Positions 44,427 through 55,100 of a DNA stretch of 64,000 nt are shown here, piece after piece. Both the position numbers and the translations under genes were made by a program. The stretch is from assembly GCF_038051945.1 (NCBI RefSeq), contig NZ_CP150302.1, positions 4,030,001-4,094,000 of the forward strand, in the 5' to 3' direction. How positions within the stretch are numbered: the first letter of the stretch is position 1; each line of letters starts with the position of its first letter. Source of the stretch: Paenibacillus sp. FSL H3-0469. Lineage in GTDB: Bacteria > Bacillota > Bacilli > Paenibacillales > Paenibacillaceae. The notes under the pieces were generated by a model. It saw only the letters and a list, made by a program, of their open reading frames with translations, ran no database searches and was not told where the DNA came from.

Positions 44427-44516
44427 TACCTGAATCACTCCTTATCATTATTGGAACCGCTCTGTGCCTCGCCTTTACAGTTACCAATAATTGTAGTAGA
44501 CTTTCGTCTATCAATC

Positions 44517-44532
44517 GGTAACGAATGTTACC
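44517..44532. promoter_or_regulatory. Palindromic operator between hcp and the Crp/Fnr gene
   Basis: GGTAACGAATGTTACC is a perfect inverted repeat (GGTAAC-(4)-GTTACC) 27 bases before the regulator's start codon. A half-site GTTACC recurs at 44480-44485. Spacing and symmetry suit a Crp/Fnr dimer. Confidence 0.7.
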
Positions 44533-44558
44533 AATCACTACACATCGGGAGGAAAAGT

Positions 44559-45263
44559 ATGAGACCGGAGCCTGCTACACTGCAATCCTGCCTGCTATTT
44601 CGCGGAAAGTCCGCAGAAGAGATCGGACAGCTGCTGGATACACTGGCTTACGCTGTCAGCTCCTACCACAAGAATGCGATTATTCTGGCAGAGGGTGATC
44701 CGGCAGACCGGCTCGGGATTCTGCTCTCCGGCCGCATCGAGGTGCAGAAGACACACCCCACCGGCAGCAGTGTGACCATCGCGCATCTGAAGGAGGGACA
44801 GACCATCGGCGAAGCCGTATTATTCCGCAGGAATAACACCGTGCCCGCCACCGTCACGGCCACTGGCCCCTGCAAGGTGATGTTCATCAGCAAGCAGGAG
44901 CTGCTGAGATTATTCGCGGCCGACACCGATATCCTCACCCGCTTCATCGAGAATCTGTCCGAGCGGCTGGTGCTGGTGAACCGGAAGATCGAGAACCTGT
45001 CCGCCGGTCCGCTGCGCCGCCGTATCGTAGACTTCCTGCTGGAGCAGGGAGAGCAGCAGGAATCCGATACCTTGAAGCTTCCCTTCAGCCGGAAGGAATG
45101 GGCCGAGCATATGAATACCGCCCGCCCTTCCTTGTCGCGGGAGCTGGGATTCCTGCGCGATCAGGGCTGGATCGAATTCAAGGGCAATGAAATCACCCTG
45201 CTGAACCGGAGCCGGATGCAGGATTACATCCAGACTCTACCCTCTTCAGCAGGTAATCTGTAG
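44559..45263 (+). CDS. Crp/Fnr-family regulator, HcpR-like
   Basis: A 234-residue regulator: cyclic-nucleotide-type beta-roll (about 20-130, LAEGDPADRLGILLSGRIEV), dimerisation helix, and C-terminal helix-turn-helix (FSRKEWAEHMNTARPSLSRELGFLRDQG). The cAMP-binding arginine pattern is not evident, so the ligand differs (NO, haem or redox is plausible by analogy with HcpR). The open frame extends back to 44100, but GGGAGG directly before ATG 44559 marks the start. It is divergent from hcp and followed by an aldehyde dehydrogenase 30 bases downstream. Confidence 0.88.
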   Translation: MRPEPATLQSCLLFRGKSAEEIGQLLDTLAYAVSSYHKNAIILAEGDPADRLGILLSGRIEVQKTHPTGSSVTIAHLKEGQTIGEAVLFRRNNTVPATVTATGPCKVMFISKQELLRLFAADTDILTRFIENLSERLVLVNRKIENLSAGPLRRRIVDFLLEQGEQQESDTLKLPFSRKEWAEHMNTARPSLSRELGFLRDQGWIEFKGNEITLLNRSRMQDYIQTLPSSAGNL

Positions 45264-45293
45264 GAACCGCAAACGACCGAGGAGGATACAAGC

Positions 45294-46685
45294 ATGCCAC
45301 CGTCCACTGCAGGGCAGATTGACCAACTGCTGGCTGAGCACAGACAATGGTTCGCCAGCGGAGTTACGAGAACCCACGGCTTCCGGCTGGAGCAGCTTCG
45401 GAAACTGAAGGAGGCCATCTCACGCAATGAAACCCGGATTATTGCTGCACTGAGCCAGGATTTGCATAAAAGCGAGTTTGAGGCTTATGCCACAGAGATC
45501 GGATTCACGCTGGACAGCATCGGCTATATGATGAAGCATCTACGGCGCTGGATGAAGCCGGTGAAGGTAGGCTCACCACTGCATCTGTTTCCGGCGCGGA
45601 GCAGAATCATAGCCGAGCCTTACGGAACGGCGCTAATTATCGGGCCGTTCAACTACCCGTTCCAGCTGCTGATCGAACCGCTGATCGGTGCTATCGCCGC
45701 CGGGAACTGCGCCGTACTGAAGCCCTCCGAGAGTACACCCGCTACCTCCGCTGTCATCGAGGATATGATCCGGGAGACTTTTGATCCCGCTTATATCCGG
45801 GTAGTACAGGGCGAGAAGGAGACGACGAATCTGCTGATTCATGCGGCATTCGATTATATTTTTTTTACCGGAAGTGTGCCTGTAGGCAGAATTGTTATGG
45901 AAGCGGCGGCGAAGAACCTGGTGCCCGTCACCCTTGAGCTGGGCGGCAAAAGCCCGGTAATCGTAGACCGGAGTGCTGACCTGGAGACCGCCGCGAAACG
46001 GATTGTCTGGGGGAAGCTGATCAATGTGGGGCAGACCTGTATTGCGCCTGATTATCTGCTGGTCCACAGCGAGGTGGCAGCGGAGCTGATTGAGCGGATG
46101 AAGCGCTGCATCACCGATTTCTATGGCACCGACATCCGGCATAACACAGACTATGGGCGGATCGTGAATGAACGCCAGCTGCGGCGGATCGGAGAGATGC
46201 TGGAACGGGACCGCGATAAGCTGATTCTGGGCGGGACAGTGATCCCTGAGGAGCTGTATATCGAGCCGTCCTTGATCTATCCGGCGGAATGGAGTGACGC
46301 TTCCATGGAGGACGAGATCTTCGGGCCTGTGCTGCCAATTATGGAGTATACCCGGCTGGAGGAAGCCATCCGGAGCATCAACGCCCGTCCGAAGCCGCTC
46401 GCTCTCTATCTGTTCACCCGCGATAAGCAGGTGGAGCAGCAGGTGATGACCGGGGTGTCCTTCGGCGGCGGCTGCATCAACGATACCATCTCCCATGTAG
46501 CCAGTACCCGGCTGCCGTTCGGCGGTGTCGGGAACTCCGGGATCGGCGGCTACCACGGCAAATACAGCTTCGACCTCTTCTCCCATCACAAAAGCATTGT
46601 TAAGCGGGGCACCCGGCTTGACCTCGGCATTGTCTACCCGCCTTACGGCAGCAAGGTCAAGCTGGCGCGGAAGCTGCTGAAGTAG
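45294..46685 (+). CDS. Aldehyde dehydrogenase (class 3-like)
   Basis: A 463-residue NAD(P)-dependent aldehyde dehydrogenase. Family motifs are IIGPFNYPFQLLIEPLIGAIAAGN, the Rossmann Gly site FFTGSVPVGRIV, the base Glu in VTLELGGKSPVIV and catalytic Cys in NVGQTCIAPDY. The short N-terminus and C-terminal membrane-proximal basic end resemble fatty-aldehyde or class 3 enzymes. GGAGGA lies before the ATG, and it is probably co-transcribed with the Crp/Fnr gene. Confidence 0.92.
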   Translation: MPPSTAGQIDQLLAEHRQWFASGVTRTHGFRLEQLRKLKEAISRNETRIIAALSQDLHKSEFEAYATEIGFTLDSIGYMMKHLRRWMKPVKVGSPLHLFPARSRIIAEPYGTALIIGPFNYPFQLLIEPLIGAIAAGNCAVLKPSESTPATSAVIEDMIRETFDPAYIRVVQGEKETTNLLIHAAFDYIFFTGSVPVGRIVMEAAAKNLVPVTLELGGKSPVIVDRSADLETAAKRIVWGKLINVGQTCIAPDYLLVHSEVAAELIERMKRCITDFYGTDIRHNTDYGRIVNERQLRRIGEMLERDRDKLILGGTVIPEELYIEPSLIYPAEWSDASMEDEIFGPVLPIMEYTRLEEAIRSINARPKPLALYLFTRDKQVEQQVMTGVSFGGGCINDTISHVASTRLPFGGVGNSGIGGYHGKYSFDLFSHHKSIVKRGTRLDLGIVYPPYGSKVKLARKLLK

Positions 46686-46738
46686 TGCGGGGCGAGACGA
46701 GTAGCGCCATTGTCACGTGAATTGCCGGTTTAGAAATT

Positions 46739-46910
46739 CTGCCCATAATGCAACATTCCCCTGTTTATTTCGGCTCAATTTTAAAAATGTTGCACAAAAG
46801 GAAGCATTTCCTCTTCCCCAAGCGGGTTAACGGTACAATTGATGCAATTTGTACAACAAGCCGCATGAACACATGGCATCTTGGGCTTCAAGTTGCAACA
46901 ATTACAACAC
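46739..46910. repeat. ATGCAACATT motif array, second locus
   Basis: CTGC-(5)-ATGCAACATT at 46739-46757 matches the motif of the 10271-10507 array. An inverted copy (ATGTTGCACAAAA) starts at 46787, and a further degenerate copy (AGTTGCAACAAT) lies at about 46891-46902. The spacer separates convergent genes and shows no coding potential. Confidence 0.6.
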
Positions 46911-46943
46911 TTCCTCTGATGCAGCATGTATTTAACCAATTAG

Positions 46944-46981
46944 AAACGGCTGCACCGTCCTTTTAAAGGACGGTGCCGTTT
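46944..46981. terminator. Bidirectional terminator
   Basis: AAACGGCTGCACCGTCC and GGACGGTGCCGTTT form a strong stem with one bulge around TTTTAAA; T-rich sequence follows on both strands. It serves convergent genes. Confidence 0.8.
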
Positions 46982-47040
46982 GATTTACTCATTTGGCCTG
47001 CGTCCAGTGATTTCAAGTGCACTATAGGTGGCTGATGCTG

Positions 47041-47406
47041 CTACAAATACATTAACCCAACAAGATGCAACAAACCCAATAGGCCCATTGGATATATAAT
47101 TAATCTAGAGTATAGGTTCTTGAAATTATTACTTGGATGCTTCTCAAAGAAAAAATGGGCGATCGAGTGAATAATTAAAAATATGTCTATTATAACGAAA
47201 GATAACAGCTGTTGACTTATAAATGAAAACAGTAACAAGGCATACAACGGCAGATGCAAAATTGTGAATACTTTAAAGGCACGTTCATCTGTCAACTCTC
47301 TCAGGAAGATAAACATCCTCCATTCTCTGGCTCTGATTGCATCCATTTCGTGCACAAGCAAGAGAGCAAAATTAATCGAAAAAATCGTTAGTAAAATTGA
47401 TGACAA
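47041..47406 (-). CDS. Small four-helix membrane protein (DUF6713-like)
   Basis: A 121-residue hydrophobic protein with four predicted helices. A conserved-looking HEMDAIRAREWRMF motif follows the first helix, and a histidine-rich HSIAHFFFEKHPS segment follows the third. This pattern resembles the uncharacterised DUF6713 family. Function is unknown. It is AT-rich relative to the neighbouring genes and stands alone on the minus strand. Confidence 0.65.
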   Translation of the reverse strand: MSSILLTIFSINFALLLVHEMDAIRAREWRMFIFLRELTDERAFKVFTILHLPLYALLLFSFISQQLLSFVIIDIFLIIHSIAHFFFEKHPSNNFKNLYSRLIIYPMGLLGLLHLVGLMYL

Positions 47407-47572
47407 GCCTACACCTCACTTATTGATATACTCAGAGTTAATTACATCATAAATAGATAGTTACGTTTCGGGACACGGAAAGGTTCCGGTGAACTACATA
47501 ATCCCACTTCTTCCCCATGTTGCCGTATTACTCTGTGAGAAAACCCGGACTTCTTCGGTTCACAGCTTAATC

Positions 47573-50536
47573 TCAACCCGCCATCCGCCCCGCCACCCAG
47601 CCCGCGACCTCTTTCTCCGGAATAGGCTTGCTGATATAGTAGCCCTGAATTTTGTCACAGCGGGTCCGCTCCAGAAAAGCAAGCTGCTCCGGGGTCTCCA
47701 CCCCTTCAGCCGTAACGTTCAGTCCCATATCATGGCCGATGGTGACGATGGAGCTGGCCAGCGACATATTGTCCGGGGTATCGATGCTGTCGATGAAGGA
47801 CTTGTCGATCTTCAGGGTAGTAATCGGGAGCTGCTTCAGATAGCTGAGTGAGGAATAGCCCGTTCCGAAGTCATCCAGCGCAATGCCAATGCCTCTCTCC
47901 TTGAGCGCCTCCAGCTTGGAACTGATCGCCTCGAAGGATTCCATGAAGATCGACTCCGTAATCTCCAGCTCCAGATACTCCGGCGCAAGCCCGGTATCTT
48001 CCAGCACGCTCAGCACCATCTCCGTGAAGTCATCCAGCATCAGCTGAATGACCGAGATATTAACCGAGATATGATAGCCCTCATAGCCCTGATTCTGCAG
48101 ATCCTTGGTGAACCGGCAGGCGGCGCGCAGCACCCACTCACCTATGGGGACGATCAGGCGGCAATCCTCGGCAATCCGGATGAAGGATAAGGGGGAGACG
48201 AAGCCGAGCACCGGGCTGTTCCAGCGGATCAGCGCCTCGAAGCCCCACAGCTCACCTGTGCCGGTATCCACCAGCGGCTGGTAATGCAGCGACAGCTCAT
48301 TATTGGATACCGCGCTTCTTAAGTGATTCTCAATAATCATCCGTTCGTCAAAATACCGCTGCATCTCCTGCCCGTAGATCATATAGCTGCCCTTGCCCGC
48401 TTCTTTGGCCTTGTACATGGCAATATCGGCATTCTTCAGCAGCTCTTCCGCATTCCCTCCGTTCTCCGGGTACCCTGCAACTCCAATACTGGCTGAGATA
48501 TGCACCACACCCGCATGAAGCTGGAACGGCTCCTTGAAGCTCTGTACCAGGGAATCCGCATAGCGGATCACCTCACCCGCCTCTGCCACATCCTTGAACA
48601 GAATCACAAACTCATCGCCGCCGAAGCGAAAATGCTTACTGCGCCCGTCAGAGCGGCTAAGCAGCCGTTCACCGACCTGCACCAGCAGCTCATCCCCGAA
48701 GGTATGGCCCATGGAGTCATTAATGTACTTGAAGTTATCGATATCCAGGAAGAACAGCGCCGCATGGCCGCCGGAATGCTCTTCAATGAACCGCTGCAGC
48801 TCCTCGGATAACGACAGCCGGTTCGGCAGACCGCTAAGCACGTCGTTATAAGCCAGCAGCCGGTACTTCTCCTCACTGATCTGCAGCAGCGCCTGATTCT
48901 CCACCACCTTGTTATACTGCTCCAGCAGCTCATCCTGCAGAGCAGTCAGCTCCTCATAGGTCGATTCCAGCTCCTGATAGCTCGTCTGCAGCTTGCTCTC
49001 ATAGCCTTTGCGGTCCGTGACATCCACCATCGATCCGGCAAACCGGATATATCCGCCGCCCGCATTACGCAGCACCTTGCCCCGCGCCTGAAACCACTTG
49101 TATTCGCCTGTCTTGCTGCGCATCCGGTATTCAGCGTAGTAGTAAGAAGAACGACCCTCCAGATGCTGGATGCGCAGCCGGTTCTCCTGCTCGGCATCCT
49201 CCGGATGGAGGATATCCCGCCAGCCGCCGCGGCTCTCATTCAGCTCATCCCGGGCATATCCGAGCACCTCATACCAGCTGTCCGAGAAGTAATAGATCAT
49301 CGTAGACATATCAACGTCCCAGATTACCGCATCCGAGCCGTAGGTTGCCAGGCTGAAGCGTTCATTGCTTTTTTCCAGGTTGCTTCTAATCCTTCTGACC
49401 AGCTGCACATAGAATAACAACACCATAATGAAGGTTACCAGCACCGCAAAAGCAGCCACGATGCTTAGCACCAGCACCTTGTAGGTCTGATAGAAGGAGA
49501 ACGGCTCGTTAATCACTTCGCTGCCCTTCGGCAGCTTCTCCGGCGATATCTTGAAGCGCTGCAGCTCATTATAATCAAATACCTTACGTACATTGCTGTC
49601 GGTCACTACCGGGATATCTCCGGCATGCTCTCCCTTCAGGATACGCTGCGCCAGACCGGCCGCTGCCTGCCCCTGCATTCTGCCGCTGATCAGACCGCCG
49701 CCGAAGGCGCCATGGTTCAATGCAAAATCGTAGATATGGTACACCGGAACACTGCTGCTCTTGCCCAGCTCGCTTGCGAACCTGTCGAACTCCACAATTC
49801 TTCCGGTAGAGTCACTATAATATGTAGTCATCAGTATAATACTGTCCGGGGACAGCGCCGATGCCGTAGCTTTGATCTGTTCCATGGACAAGCGGTTCAT
49901 AGGGAACAGCGCAAGCCCCGGATTCAAGGAGCTAATCTGATCCATCACCATCCGGCCGGTCGACAGCCCGCTCTCCGAATTATCGAAGACGACATACACC
50001 TTTTTCAGCGAAGGGTTAAGTTCCATGGCCATACGGATGGTGGGGGAAGCATCGATTTTCTCAATAACGCCTGTCATGTTGCGCTTATCCGGGAGGCTGT
50101 CCACCCCCAGCTCGTTGACCCCGCTGAAAATAATCGGAGCATCGTTCAGAAGCTCATGGCGGTATTTCATCGCGAAGCTCAGCGCCGCATCGTCCGTTGT
50201 AATGATCGTATTAATATGGATGTTCTGATACTTGAAGCGGATGGTTTCGTAGAAATGCTCGAGGTTCCCCTGCGTGGGGTACCTTTTCCAGTCCATGTAT
50301 TCGGTGTAGATGACGGGAGGATTAGCGGTATCTTTGAGACGTTCCTCTATTCCTGCACTTTGGTCATCGGTCCAGGCGAAGCCCTTCTGATAGGAATGCA
50401 GCACCAGCACGTTCCGGGCGGGAAGCTCCTCGGCTGCGGCGAATGCAGCTCCTGCCGGGCCTGTCGTATACAGGAAGATCAGCAGAGGCACAAGCAAGCT
50501 TCTTAACAACCTGAGATGAATATGATCTACACTCAT
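47573..50536 (-). CDS. Membrane GGDEF-EAL protein with periplasmic-binding-like sensor and PAS
   Basis: About 987 residues. Signal/anchor region 1-35; extracytoplasmic ABC-substrate-binding-like sensor about 40-345 (NVLVLHSYQKGFAWTDDQ, IIFSGVNELG, as in the YtfQ/TrpX-like DUF534 type); helix about 357-380; PAS/PAC about 395-510; coiled coil; GGDEF about 565-730 with an intact RFGGDEFVIL; EAL about 740-980 with intact GFEALIRW and DDFGTGYSSLSYL. Both catalytic motifs are present, so it could make and degrade c-di-GMP. ATG 50536 with GGGAG upstream is preferred over 50554. It may influence the c-di-GMP riboswitch elsewhere in the window. Confidence 0.9.
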   Translation of the reverse strand: MSVDHIHLRLLRSLLVPLLIFLYTTGPAGAAFAAAEELPARNVLVLHSYQKGFAWTDDQSAGIEERLKDTANPPVIYTEYMDWKRYPTQGNLEHFYETIRFKYQNIHINTIITTDDAALSFAMKYRHELLNDAPIIFSGVNELGVDSLPDKRNMTGVIEKIDASPTIRMAMELNPSLKKVYVVFDNSESGLSTGRMVMDQISSLNPGLALFPMNRLSMEQIKATASALSPDSIILMTTYYSDSTGRIVEFDRFASELGKSSSVPVYHIYDFALNHGAFGGGLISGRMQGQAAAGLAQRILKGEHAGDIPVVTDSNVRKVFDYNELQRFKISPEKLPKGSEVINEPFSFYQTYKVLVLSIVAAFAVLVTFIMVLLFYVQLVRRIRSNLEKSNERFSLATYGSDAVIWDVDMSTMIYYFSDSWYEVLGYARDELNESRGGWRDILHPEDAEQENRLRIQHLEGRSSYYYAEYRMRSKTGEYKWFQARGKVLRNAGGGYIRFAGSMVDVTDRKGYESKLQTSYQELESTYEELTALQDELLEQYNKVVENQALLQISEEKYRLLAYNDVLSGLPNRLSLSEELQRFIEEHSGGHAALFFLDIDNFKYINDSMGHTFGDELLVQVGERLLSRSDGRSKHFRFGGDEFVILFKDVAEAGEVIRYADSLVQSFKEPFQLHAGVVHISASIGVAGYPENGGNAEELLKNADIAMYKAKEAGKGSYMIYGQEMQRYFDERMIIENHLRSAVSNNELSLHYQPLVDTGTGELWGFEALIRWNSPVLGFVSPLSFIRIAEDCRLIVPIGEWVLRAACRFTKDLQNQGYEGYHISVNISVIQLMLDDFTEMVLSVLEDTGLAPEYLELEITESIFMESFEAISSKLEALKERGIGIALDDFGTGYSSLSYLKQLPITTLKIDKSFIDSIDTPDNMSLASSIVTIGHDMGLNVTAEGVETPEQLAFLERTRCDKIQGYYISKPIPEKEVAGWVAGRMAG

Positions 50537-50755
50537 TCGCACACTCCCGTTCATCTATCTCATAATCGGAATCTGACAAGTCGAAGGATAATGTATACAT
50601 GGGGCTTTATTACGGGGACTGCTTTGATACAATTATAGGGGGAAAAGGTGTTTTTAGAAACAACAAAAAGCGACAGCAGCCGCCCCAATTGGACAGAGCC
50701 GACCGCTCACGTTAGAATGAATCTGCAGTTGACTGCTCAGACAGGAGGCCTGGCC

Positions 50756-51733
50756 ATGCCGACCATCAAAGACGTTGCGCTGAAGGCTGGCGTATCGGCA
50801 ACCACCGTATCCCGGGTACTGAACAACAGGGGTTACTTAAGCGAGGAATTGAAGCACAAGGTGCACCAGGCGATGGAGGAGCTGAATTACCGGCCGAACG
50901 AACTAGCCCGCTCCCTTAGCCGCTCCAAATCCAACATCATCGGACTGATTATTCCGCATGTGTCTTTGCCTTTTTTCGGCGAATTGACCAGTCATATTGA
51001 AGAACATGCCTACCGCGAAGGCTATAAGCTGCTGCTCTGCAATTCGTGGCAGGACAAGCAGAAGGAACAGGAATACATCCACATGCTGCGCGCAAGCCGG
51101 GTAGACGGCATTATTATGGGCAGCCATACGCTGGAGGTGGAAGCCTACCGGCAGATGAATCTGCCGCTGGTGACGTTCGACCGGCAGATCTCACCGGATA
51201 TCCCTTATGTCTGCTCGGATAATTATGAGGGAGGCAAGCTCGCGACAACTCTTCTGATTCAAAAAGGCTGCCGGCACCTCGCCCATATCGGCGGGCATCC
51301 CAAGCTGAACATCTTATCCCATCTGCGCTGCGTGGCCTTCGAGGATATGGCGAAGCAGCACAGCCTGGAGTATGTCACCCTCCATACGGACAACAACAGC
51401 TTCGACTTCGAAGCCTACGAGCAGCTGCTCGGGCAGCTCTTCCTGGAGCATCCTGAGGTGGACGGGATTTTTGCGGGCAGCGATATCATCGCCGCCTATG
51501 CCCTGAAGGCCTGCCGCACCAGAGGACGGCGCGTCCCGGAGGATGTGAAGATCGTCGGCTATGACGGCATTATGCTCCGCAGCCTGCTCGACCCGCCGAT
51601 CACCACCATCCGCCAGCCGATGGAAGCGATAGGCCAGCTGGCCGTGGATCTTATTCTGCAGCAGGTGCAGGGCCAGAGCGTGGCCGCTGCGCATATTTTG
51701 CCTGTGGAGCTGGAGGAGGGAGGGACTACTTGA
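50756..51733 (+). CDS. LacI-family repressor
   Basis: A 325-residue regulator. The N-terminal helix-turn-helix reads MPTIKDVALKAGVSATTVSR with hinge helix YRPNELARSLSR; the sugar-binding domain includes NIIGLIIPHVSLPFFGEL and IFAGSDIIAAYALKA. AGGAGG precedes ATG 50756; the longer frame to 50648 is leader. It stands alone, divergent from the GGDEF-EAL gene and convergent with the GH65 fusion gene. Its effector and targets are not apparent; a sucrose or ribose-type repressor is possible. Confidence 0.9.
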   Translation: MPTIKDVALKAGVSATTVSRVLNNRGYLSEELKHKVHQAMEELNYRPNELARSLSRSKSNIIGLIIPHVSLPFFGELTSHIEEHAYREGYKLLLCNSWQDKQKEQEYIHMLRASRVDGIIMGSHTLEVEAYRQMNLPLVTFDRQISPDIPYVCSDNYEGGKLATTLLIQKGCRHLAHIGGHPKLNILSHLRCVAFEDMAKQHSLEYVTLHTDNNSFDFEAYEQLLGQLFLEHPEVDGIFAGSDIIAAYALKACRTRGRRVPEDVKIVGYDGIMLRSLLDPPITTIRQPMEAIGQLAVDLILQQVQGQSVAAAHILPVELEEGGTT

Positions 51734-51759
51734 GGGGGATACTTGAGCGGGCTACTTAA

Positions 51760-51936
51760 CTGCATTCTGTACAACTATATCGTCTGATGTAACGCCGAAA
51801 AACCGTTTAGCTGTATTTCGTACAACTAAAATGCCAGCCATACCCTGTTCCCGCCCTTTTGGGCAAATTTAGTTGTACAGACTACACTTAGAAGAAGAAC
51901 TCCTGCCTTTTACGGTTTTTAATTGTACAGAATACA
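51760..51936. repeat. CTGTATT(n)GTACAACTAAA array: two direct and two inverted copies
   Basis: CTGCATTCTGTACAACTA (51760) and CTGTATTTCGTACAACTA (51811) are 51 bases apart. Inverted copies TTTAGTTGTACAGACTACA (51868) and AATTGTACAGAATACA (51921) are 50 apart, measured at TTGTACAG. A small GCCC/GGGC hairpin lies between the two halves at about 51852-51864. The array fills a spacer between convergent genes. Confidence 0.85.
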
Positions 51937-51999
51937 TCTATCGCCGAAAGTTGGCCTCGAACAAAACTCCATACAGTGCCGCATTTATGAGTGTAGCCG

Positions 52000-52032
52000 A
52001 ACAAGCCTCTGCATAGCTGCAGAGGCTTGTTT
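52000..52032. terminator. Bidirectional terminator
   Basis: AACAAGCCTCTGC and GCAGAGGCTTGTTT form a near-perfect stem with a six-base loop, T-rich outward on the plus strand and A-rich before it. It lies between the LacI gene and the GH65 fusion. Confidence 0.82.
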
Positions 52033-52108
52033 AATCTCATAGTAAATGAAGTGTAATATGAACGAAATCAACTTTTGAGTAAATAACGTTCTATTCCCCG
52101 CCGGCGGC

Positions 52109-55100
52109 CTAACGCGCGAACAGCTCAAGCAGCTTCACGGCATCCAGCTCCGCCGTAGAAGGCAGCACCAGGTCGGCCGCGCCAAGCTGCCCGGCCGCGC
52201 CGATGCCTACAGCCTTCATGCCCGCCGCCCGGATCGCGGCCACGCCTGCGGCTGCATCCTCCACGCCGATGCAGTTGCCCGGCGGAACACCCAGCTGCTC
52301 TGCCGCCTGCAGGAAGATCTCCGGGTCGGGCTTGCCCTTCCGGAGCACAGCCGGGTCGGCAACCGCCTGGAACCACCGGGCTGCGCCGAGGCGCTCCAGA
52401 ATCAGCGGCGCATTCAGGCTGGCCGAGGCCAGCCCCACAGCGATTCCCCGCCCGTGCAGGGAATCGAGCAGCTCCCGGATACCCGGCAGGAGGTCCGCCG
52501 GGGTGATCCGGCCGATCATCTGCCGGTAATGATCGTTCTTCTTCTCCGCCAGCCGGAGCTTCCCGGCCTCAGGCAGCTTCGCAAGGCCGCTGCCCTCCAG
52601 TACGATCTCCAGCGATTCCATCCGGCTGACACCCTTTAGCCGTTCATTCTTTTCCCGGCTGAAGAGTATACCCAGCTCATCCGCGAGGGCCTGCCAGGCC
52701 AGATAATGAGCCTCGGCGGAATCTGTAATCACACCGTCGAGATCGAAGATTACGGCCTCCAGCCGGTGCGCCAGCGAAATCCTCACCGGCTCCTGCGGAA
52801 GCAGCCGCAGCGGCTGCTTCTTATGCCTGATCTCAAGCGTCGTTCCCTCCAGCAGCGTATACACTACCGCTTCACGTTCAACGAAGATATCCAGCAGTTT
52901 ACCACCCACTGTAACCTTAAAGCGGTAGCTCTCCCACTGCTCCGGCAGGACAGGGGCAAAACTCAGCTCCCCCTGAGCCAGCCGCATGCCCCCAAAACCA
53001 TTCACAATCGACATCCAGGACCCGGCCATCGCTGCCATATGCAGCCCGTCCTTGGCATTGTGGTTGATATCGTCCAGATCCATCCGCACCGTGCGGCCGA
53101 AATAACGGTATGCCCCGGCCAAATCTCCGATCTCCGCAGACATAATACTGTGGATACAAGGAGACAGCGAGGAGTCATGCGTCGTTAACGGCTCATAATA
53201 ATGATAGTTGCGGAGCTTATCCGCCAGGCTGAACTTATCCCCGAGCAGGAACAGCGCCATAATCAGGTCGGCCTGCTTCAGCACCTGATGCCGGTAGATT
53301 ACAAGTGGATGATAGTGGAGCAACAGCGGATATTTATCCGCAGGCGTATGCTCGAAATCCCATTTTTGCTTACTCAGGAAGGTGTCATCCTGGGCATAAA
53401 TGCCGAGCCCCTCGTCAAAAGGAATGAACATGCCTGCGGCGGCATCCCTCCAGCCCTCTGCCTCTTCCACGGATAGCCCTATCGCCTGCCGTAGCCGTTC
53501 GTAATCCGCCGGATAATCCCGCTGAAGCAGCAAAGCTGTCTCATAGGCATACTGGAGCTGATCCTGCACCATGAGATTGGTATAAGCATTGTTATTCACA
53601 ATCGCTGTATATTCATCCGGCCCTGTTACTGCATCGATGCAGAAGGCCCCTCCTCGCGCGGGGTTATAGTGGCCCAGATCGGCCCAGAACCTTGAGGTCT
53701 CGAACAGTATCTCCGCACCCCGGCTAACCAGAAAATCTATATCACCGGTCGCCTGGACATATTGCTTCAGGCCGTAGGCAATGTCGGCGTTAATATGCGC
53801 CTGGGCAGTGCCTGCGGGGAAGTAGGCAGAGTTCTCCTCGCCGTCAATGGTCCGCCACGGGTACAGCGCCCCCTTCTGCGACATGACTGCTGCCCGTTCC
53901 CGCGCCTTACCGAGCGTTGCATACCGGAAGTCCAGCAGCGCCCGTGCGATCCCCGGCTGCGTGAAGGTGAAGAACGGCAGCATGTACATCTCCGTGTCCC
54001 AGAAATAATGCCCCTCATAGCCTTCGCCGGTTAAGCCCTTGGCTCCGATATTCGTTGCTCCGTCCCGGCCCACGGATTGCAGCAGCTGATAAGCATTGAA
54101 GCGGATGCCCTGCTGGAGTGCAGGATCACCGCTAATCTCCACATCAGTCTGAGCCCAGAATCTGTCCAGATACGCCTGCTGCTCCCCGGCCAGACCGGTG
54201 AAGCCCAGCTCCTTGGCCAGCGCCAAGGCTGCAGCACTCCGGCCGGGCAGCTCCTCCTCCCCATAGTCCCTGGAGGTGTGATACGTTATATATTTGGTAA
54301 GCGTCACAGTCTCTCCGCTGCGCACAGCAGCGGCATAACAGACGGAGATGCGCTGAGCGGTCAGCTGGTGGCCCATCCCGCGCCCGGACTTCGCCTGCAG
54401 CGCATGGCTGACAGCGGTCAGCAGCGCGAAGCGTGTATGCCGGGTCCGCTGCTTCATCCACAGGTCCCCGGATACTTCGTCATAACCGGTGTCCTCCAGC
54501 AGCAGGCTGGGTAAAGCGCTGCCCGCTCCCAGCCTAGGATCATCCGTTGCCTCCGGCCGCCGGATCTCGCCGTCCACCACAGAATCGAACTTCAGTGTCC
54601 CGGAGAAGTTCAGCGCCGTCACGGCATAGTCGATAGCGGCCAGATGCTTGTGCGTCAAGTTAACCATCCGGCGGATCACCAGCAGCACCCGGTGCCCGGC
54701 GGGAGATTCCCACTCCAGCTCGCGGTGCAGCATGCCGCTCCGCATATCCAGCCGGCGCTTATACCGGTGCAGCTTCCCCTGATCCAGCCGGAATTCATGG
54801 CCTTCGATGCTGAGCCGGATGATACGGGCATCGCTCACATTCAGCATAGCCTGGTTGCGGGAGGGATACCCGAAGGCTCCCTCAGGATAGACAACCGGCT
54901 CAGAATCAAAGAAGCCGTTCAGATAATTTCCGGCTACCGAAGTCCCCGCGTTGCCGTGATAGCCTTCCTCGAAATTCCCGCGCATGCCGATATAGCCGTT
55001 GCCGAGTGCGAAGACACTCTCGCTCCGCTGATTGTATTCATCCTCATAGTGTTCCTCTTCAATACTCCACTCCCTGTAAGGATATAAGGCGGCAGGATGC

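Noticed and set aside
44100..44558. N-terminal extension of the Crp/Fnr gene
   Set aside because: It is the reverse shadow of hcp; GGGAGG before ATG 44559 and the family length set the start.
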